From assembly GCA_934394615.1 (NCBI GenBank), contig CAKRRJ010000076.1, forward strand, positions 1 to 10,088: DNA of 10,088 nucleotides, in the 5' to 3' direction. Made by a program: the position numbers and the translations under genes. Shown piece after piece: positions 6,682 through 10,088 of the stretch. Source of the DNA: an uncultured Lachnospiraceae bacterium. GTDB lineage: Bacteria > Bacillota > Clostridia > Lachnospirales > Lachnospiraceae. The notes under the pieces were generated by a model. It did not search any database. It had not been told where the DNA came from and saw only the letters and a list, made by a program, of their open reading frames with translations. Each line of letters opens with the position of its first letter. Within the stretch, counting starts at the first letter, position 1.

Positions 6682-6878
6682 GAAGTTCCGAGGCTGCTAT
6701 ACAGAAACACAGACACGGTGGAATTTTGTACTTCATTCGCCGCGCCGCCTATTGTCAGACCTGCGACCAAACTCCCACGCTTCGCGTGCTCAAACAGGGT
6801 CTCCGGTCTGCCGCTATGCTCGCTCATGAAGAAAATTCCAATGTGTCCGCTTATTCTGCATAGTAGCCCCGGATCTTC
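6682..6878. repeat. long imperfect inverted repeat (hairpin A, about 197 bp)
   Basis: Two arms of about 95 bp face each other around a tight CACGC-TTC-GCGTG tip (6776-6788). Paired blocks from outside inward: GAAG (6682-6685) with CTTC (6875-6878); 6692-6706 with 6852-6866 (13 of 15); GACAC (6712-6716) with GTGTC (6843-6847); TGGAATTTT (6719-6727) with AAAATTCCA (6832-6840); CTTCAT (6731-6736) with ATGAAG (6826-6831); CAGACC (6756-6761) with GGTCTG (6805-6810). Mismatches in the arms include G/A and C/T changes in both directions, so they do not favour wobble pairs on one strand. Origin unknown: it could be a MITE-like element or a large 3' structure. The ORFs that cross it mirror the repeat and are not genes. 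Confidence 0.8.
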
Positions 6879-6907
6879 TGCTGTACTGGTATTTCTACGA
6901 TAATAAT

Positions 6908-6977
6908 AAAACAACCAGAACGATACGGATGAAGCCTGCTAATCTTGGCTTTATCAATATATGTTCTGGCTGCTTTT
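6908..6977. terminator. bidirectional terminator-like hairpin between hflC and hydF
   Basis: AAAACAACCAGAAC (6908-6921) pairs with GTTCTGGCTGCTTTT (6963-6977), one bulge and one mismatch on +. GATGAAGCC (6928-6936) pairs with GGCTTTATC (6947-6955), and the loop is 10 nt. The + strand continues into TTTTCGTTTTT and the - strand into a TTGTTTTATTATTAT run, so it can end transcription from both convergent operons. An internal loop weakens the middle of the stem. Confidence 0.6.
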
Positions 6978-7005
6978 CGTTTTTCGCAGCGGAGCCAATA
7001 CAGTA

Positions 7006-7186
7006 GAAGCCGGCAACCCCGGCATTCCACGGAGCATAAATATAGGTATAACGTGTCCGGCTATGCAGCGACCGGTGTTTGAGGGAGGCGGACGATCAGT
7101 CCGACTATCCGCAAACGCCTGTCAGCTGCATCGTCCGAACACAATACCTATATTTTGCGCAGTGGTATGCCGGGGCTGTTGGCTTC
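7006..7186. repeat. long imperfect inverted repeat (hairpin B, about 181 bp)
   Basis: Arms of about 88 bp are symmetric around a CGGAC-GATCA-GTCCG tip (7089-7103, centre 7096). The outer block GAAGCC (7006-7011) pairs with GGCTTC (7181-7186). CCCCGGCAT (7017-7025) pairs with ATGCCGGGG near 7168-7176, and the following segments carrying AATATAGGTAT and ATACCTATATT pair with only a few mismatches and a bulge. Inner blocks GTGT..CGG and ATGCAGC pair with GCTGCAT and CCG..ACAC, then GTTTG with CAAAC. It ends 5 bp before the hydF stop codon. No coding sense is seen in any frame. Confidence 0.82.
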
Positions 7187-7191
7187 GGACC

Positions 7192-8403
7192 TTATCGCAG
7201 TTCCGCCGCCACATCCGCAAACAACTCCACGGACCGCTTCAGAATTCCATGCACCTGCGCGATGCAGATTCCATAATTGGTGATTGGCACGTTCTGTGCG
7301 ACGGCGCGGGCAATCCGCGCTTTCATTTCCCGCTCGTTTAACATGCATCCGCCGCAGTGTACGACCAGCGCGTAGGGCGACAGATCTTCCGGAAATTCTC
7401 CGCCGGAGGTGAACGCGAAGTTTAACTCTTTTCCGGTATACTTCCGGATCCAGTTCGGGAGCTTTACGGTTCCGATATCGCCGCACTGGCGGTGATGGGT
7501 GCAGCCCTCGGAAATCAGGACCGTGTCACCATCCTGCAGCTTGTCCAGCTGGGCGGCACCGTGCACGGCTTCCTTTAAATCGCCTTTGCAGCGTGCAAAG
7601 AGGATGGAGAAGGAGGTCAGCGGTACATCTGCTGGGGTGTCTGCGTTTACTTTTTTGAAAGCCTGGGAATCGGTGATGACCAGAGCCGGTTTCTTTGCCA
7701 GGGAGCGCAGAGTCTGTGGCAGTTCGGTTTCCCTTGTGACCACGGAGATGGCGCCGGATTCCAGCACATCGCGGATGGTCTGCTGCTGAGGCAGGATCAG
7801 CCGTCCTTTCGGTGCGGCGGAGTCGATGGGAACCACCAGCACTACCACATCGTCCGGCTGGATCAGGTCTGCTACGATACGCTTTTCATCGGCTTCGGCA
7901 GACACAGCCTTCGCCAGTGCCCCGATCCGTTCCTTGAGTTCATAGATCTGAACACCGTCCTTTGCGCTGACACAGATCTCATCCGCTTTCAAAGAAAGCG
8001 GAGCGGAGAGCAGGTCAGATTTGTTGTACACGGTGATATGCGGAATCTTCTTATCCGCAAAAAGTTTTAACAGCTCCTGGTCGGCCTGCTGGAGTCCCTT
8101 TTCGCCGTCCACCACCAGAATAGCAATGTCCGTTTTGTCCAGAACCTGCAGGGCACGCTTTACGCGCATTTCACCCAGGGTTCCCACATCGTCGATTCCC
8201 GGGGTGTCGATGATGACGACCGGGCCGATGGGCAGAAGCTCCATGGCTTTCTGTACCGGGTCGGTGGTGGTTCCCTTGGTCTCGGAGACAAGGGAAAGGC
8301 TTTGGCCGGTCACAGCGTTTACCACGCTGGATTTTCCGGCGTTTCGCAGGCCGAAGAAGCCGATGTGAACCCGCTCGGCGGATACTTTATCATTCAGTCC
8401 CAT
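7192..8403 (-). CDS. hydF: HydF, [FeFe]-hydrogenase H-cluster maturation GTPase
   Basis: HydF is the scaffold on which the 2Fe subcluster is assembled before transfer to apo-hydrogenase. The 403-aa product has a full N-terminal GTPase domain: P-loop GLRNAGKS (18-25), switch I GTTTDP (44-49), DTPG (66-69), NKSD (127-130) and SAK (146-148). A dimerisation domain follows, then a C-terminal [4Fe-4S] domain with CTH (C301, H303) and HCGGC (H349, C350, C353), the CxH...HCxxC pattern diagnostic of HydF. All ligands are present and the length is normal. The start is ATG at 8403, with AGAGGA at + positions 8411-8416. It lies 104 bp downstream of hydG on the same strand and is probably co-transcribed with it. 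Confidence 0.96.
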   Translation of the reverse strand: MGLNDKVSAERVHIGFFGLRNAGKSSVVNAVTGQSLSLVSETKGTTTDPVQKAMELLPIGPVVIIDTPGIDDVGTLGEMRVKRALQVLDKTDIAILVVDGEKGLQQADQELLKLFADKKIPHITVYNKSDLLSAPLSLKADEICVSAKDGVQIYELKERIGALAKAVSAEADEKRIVADLIQPDDVVVLVVPIDSAAPKGRLILPQQQTIRDVLESGAISVVTRETELPQTLRSLAKKPALVITDSQAFKKVNADTPADVPLTSFSILFARCKGDLKEAVHGAAQLDKLQDGDTVLISEGCTHHRQCGDIGTVKLPNWIRKYTGKELNFAFTSGGEFPEDLSPYALVVHCGGCMLNEREMKARIARAVAQNVPITNYGICIAQVHGILKRSVELFADVAAELR

Positions 8404-8456
8404 AATTGTGTCCTCTCTTCCTAATCATATCATTTCCTCCCCCCACAATGGCCAGG

Positions 8457-8494
8457 TTTCCCGGAAAAATGCCGGATCCGAAAAATCCAGGAAA
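8457..8494 (-). promoter_or_regulatory. hairpin in the hydG-hydF spacer
   Basis: TTTCCCGGA (8457-8465) pairs with TCCAGGAAA (8486-8494) over 9 bp, with one pair that is C/A on + but G.T wobble on the - strand transcript. The interior holds the palindrome CGGATCCG (8473-8480). No clean T run follows, so it may be a processing or stability element rather than a terminator, tuning hydF against hydG. Function inferred. Confidence 0.35.
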
Positions 8495-8507
8495 CAAAAG
8501 TTTGAAG

Positions 8508-9962
8508 TTAAAACCGGAAATCCCGGCGGTTGGAAGCCTTAATGTCTTCGATATTCTTCCGTGCGATCTCACGCACCTTTTCCTTCGGAATCTTCTCCAG
8601 TTCCTTCTCAATCAGCGCAAATCCATGTTTCTTTGTCTCTTCGCTGGCGTAATCCACCAGATACTCGGTCAGCGTCATGAGCGCGTTCGGATGGCAGCAG
8701 TTTAAGATCTGGCCATTCTTGCACAGGCTCATGAAACGGTCGCCGGTGCGTCCCTCGCGGTAGCAGGCGGTACAGAAGGACGGAATGAAGCCAAGCTGCA
8801 TCAGCCAGTCTACGACCTCGTCTAAGGAGCGCTGGTCAGAAACATCGAACTGCTCAGAGTCGTGCGGGCGCTCTTCCTCACAGTAGCCGCCAACGGAGGT
8901 TCTGGAAGCGCCGCTGATCTGGGAAACACCCAGCTGCAGCATCTTTTCGCGGACTTCCTGGCTCTCGCGGGTGGAGATGATCATGCCGGTGTACGGAACG
9001 GCAATGCGGATGCAGGCCGCGATTTTTTCAAAAATATCGTCGGACAGACCATTGTCGAATGTGTCCGGGTCAATGTCATCGGCATGTTTCACGCGCGGAA
9101 CACTGATGGTATGCGGACCAACTCCGTGAACAGCTTCCAGATGCTCGGCGTGCATCATCAGTCCGGCAAATTCATACTGGTAGCCTTCCAGGCCGAAGAG
9201 AACGCCAAGGCCAACATCGTCGATGCCGCCTTCCATCGCGCGGTCCATGGCCTCGGTATGGTAGTCGTAGTCGTGCTTCGGGCCGGTCGGATGCAGCTCC
9301 AGGTAACTCTTTTTGTTGTAGGTCTCCTGGAACAGGATGTAGGTGCCGATTCCGGCTTCTTTTAATTTGCGGTAATTTTCCACGGTCGTTGCGGCGATGT
9401 TGACGTTCACGCGGCGGATGTCACCGTTTTTATGATGGATAGAGTAAATGGTCTTGATGGATTCCAGAATGTACTCGATCGGGTTGTTGACCGGATCTTC
9501 TCCGGCTTCGATGGCAAGGCGTTTATGGCCCATATCCTGCAGGGCAATGACCTCTTTTTTGATTTCCTCCTGGGTGAGTTTGATGCGGGCAATGTGCTTG
9601 TTCTTCATATGATACGGGCAGTACACACAGCCGTTGACACAGTAGTTGGAGAGGTAGAGCGGAGCGAACATGACGATGCGGTTGCCGTAGAACGCCTGCT
9701 TGATCTCCTCAGCGAGCTCGTACATCTCGGCTATTTTTTCCGGAATATCGCAGGCAAGCAGGATCGATGCCTCCCGGTGGGAGAGTCCGGCGCAGTGGGT
9801 CTGGGTTCCGTCGGCGCTCCTGACGGGTCTTGCTTTTGCCAGGATCTCATCGATCAGGGCAATGTTGTGCTTGTTTTCCTCCGCGTAGCGGATCGTCTCA
9901 AGAATTTCCTCGTGATTAATGAATTCCTCTGCTTTTAAGGATTTTGGATTGTAGACAGCCAT
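8508..9962 (-). CDS. hydG: HydG, radical SAM tyrosine lyase of H-cluster maturation
   Basis: HydG cleaves tyrosine to p-cresol and dehydroglycine, from which the CO and CN- ligands of the H-cluster arise, bound to an Fe-cysteine synthon. The 484-aa product has the radical SAM CX3CX2C motif (C108, C112, C115 in NYCVNGCVYCPYH) and the C-terminal CX2CX22C motif (C397, C400, C423) that holds the auxiliary cluster and separates HydG from ThiH and other lyases. A TIM-barrel sequence such as IEAGEDP (151-157) matches the family. The start is ATG at 9962, with AAAGGA about 11 nt upstream on the - strand; a longer reading from 10007 has no better site. hydF follows downstream. hydE is not in the window. 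Confidence 0.97.
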   Translation of the reverse strand: MAVYNPKSLKAEEFINHEEILETIRYAEENKHNIALIDEILAKARPVRSADGTQTHCAGLSHREASILLACDIPEKIAEMYELAEEIKQAFYGNRIVMFAPLYLSNYCVNGCVYCPYHMKNKHIARIKLTQEEIKKEVIALQDMGHKRLAIEAGEDPVNNPIEYILESIKTIYSIHHKNGDIRRVNVNIAATTVENYRKLKEAGIGTYILFQETYNKKSYLELHPTGPKHDYDYHTEAMDRAMEGGIDDVGLGVLFGLEGYQYEFAGLMMHAEHLEAVHGVGPHTISVPRVKHADDIDPDTFDNGLSDDIFEKIAACIRIAVPYTGMIISTRESQEVREKMLQLGVSQISGASRTSVGGYCEEERPHDSEQFDVSDQRSLDEVVDWLMQLGFIPSFCTACYREGRTGDRFMSLCKNGQILNCCHPNALMTLTEYLVDYASEETKKHGFALIEKELEKIPKEKVREIARKNIEDIKASNRRDFRF

Positions 9963-10000
9963 AGTATTGTTTTCCTTTCTTTGCGGTCGGAAGCAGGTTC

Positions 10001-10056
10001 CTGTCACGGGTAGGCATTTTCTGAACTGAAAATGCCGTATGATACAGCCGTGGCAG
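10001..10056 (-). promoter_or_regulatory. folded leader element upstream of hydG
   Basis: Inner stem: GGCATTTTC (10013-10021) with GAAAATGCC (10028-10036), 9 perfect pairs and a 6-nt loop. Outer stem: CTGTCACGG (10001-10009) with CCGTGGCAG (10048-10056), separated by an asymmetric internal loop (3 and 11 nt). It lies 39 bp before the hydG start codon. No known riboswitch consensus was matched. The outer stem has a T.G pair on + that becomes C-A on -, so the hydG transcript would pair slightly less well there. Confidence 0.4.
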
Positions 10057-10079
10057 CAGATTTTGCAACCTTCCGTCAG

Positions 10080-10085
10080 ATTGTA
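10080..10085 (-). promoter_or_regulatory. possible -10 box for hydGF at the window edge
   Basis: On the - strand this reads TACAAT, five of six matches to TATAAT. Any -35 box lies beyond the window, so the call is weak. If real, the leader would be about 110 nt and include the folded element at 10001-10056. Confidence 0.25.
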
Positions 10086-10088
10086 AAT

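Noticed and set aside
6718..6914. ORFs of 61 and 85 aa on opposite strands between hflC and hydF
   Set aside because: They read through the arms of hairpin A. The two strands mirror each other, there is no ribosome binding site and no recognisable domain.
6661..7191. CRISPR array or integron attC-like site
   Set aside because: There are no regularly spaced direct repeats, and the two big hairpins differ in sequence and lie beside no integrase gene.
6961..7341. 126-aa ORF on the + strand
   Set aside because: Its right part runs antisense through the end of hydF and its left part through hairpin B; it has no start signal.
9963..10088. Cobalamin or TPP riboswitch in the hydG leader
   Set aside because: The - strand contains CAGGAACCTG and TACCCGTGAC, which loosely recall parts of those classes, but the defining conserved boxes and stem order are absent.

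Overview
The window looks like a chromosomal segment of an anaerobic Clostridia, most likely a member of the Lachnospiraceae. This is an inference from three things: paired [FeFe]-hydrogenase maturases (hydG, hydF), a Gram-positive-type hflK-hflC pair, and strong AGGAGG-type ribosome binding sites together with low-GC sigma-A promoters. No rRNA, tRNA, CRISPR array or complete insertion sequence was seen.

Left block (about 55-2403, + strand). A short membrane ORF with an unclear start is followed by three genes in a row that all encode double-CxxC zinc-ribbon proteins: a membrane-anchored 290-aa protein, a soluble 143-aa protein, and a membrane-anchored 216-aa YARHG-domain protein. A clear intrinsic terminator at 2366-2403 closes the block. 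The three probably form one operon. Their function is not known, but the layout (cytoplasmic zinc ribbon, one TM helix, external domain, plus a soluble partner) suggests an envelope-associated sensing or quality-control unit.

Second block (2404-4392, + strand). This block is visibly AT-rich. It opens with a promoter overlapped by two tandem TTTCNGAAA palindromes, followed by wreckage: a small HTH-like ORF and a decayed AAA-ATPase_like/DUF1703-type gene with three in-frame stops and no P-loop. An intact, translationally coupled two-gene module follows: an OLD/ABC-like AAA ATPase (338 aa) and a small protein with a PD-(D/E)XK-like nuclease signature (178 aa). The pairing recalls ATPase-plus-nuclease anti-phage systems such as Septu or PARIS, but it fits no named system I can recognise. 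It is the best candidate here for an undescribed system.

Third block (4342-6660, + strand). hflK and hflC encode the SPFH-family membrane complex that modulates the FtsH protease. A good promoter for them lies inside the 3' end of the preceding nuclease-like gene.

Spacer (6661-7191). This 531-bp gap between convergent hflC and hydF holds no credible gene. It is almost entirely three consecutive inverted repeats: a hairpin of about 197 bp, a terminator-like hairpin of about 70 bp with T-rich flanks on both strands, and a hairpin of about 181 bp that ends just before the hydF stop.

Right block (7192-10088, - strand). hydG then hydF, read right to left, encode the tyrosine-lyase radical SAM enzyme and the scaffold GTPase that build the 2Fe subcluster of [FeFe]-hydrogenase. 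A hairpin lies in their 104-bp spacer and another folded element lies in the hydG leader. hydE and the hydrogenase itself are not in the window.
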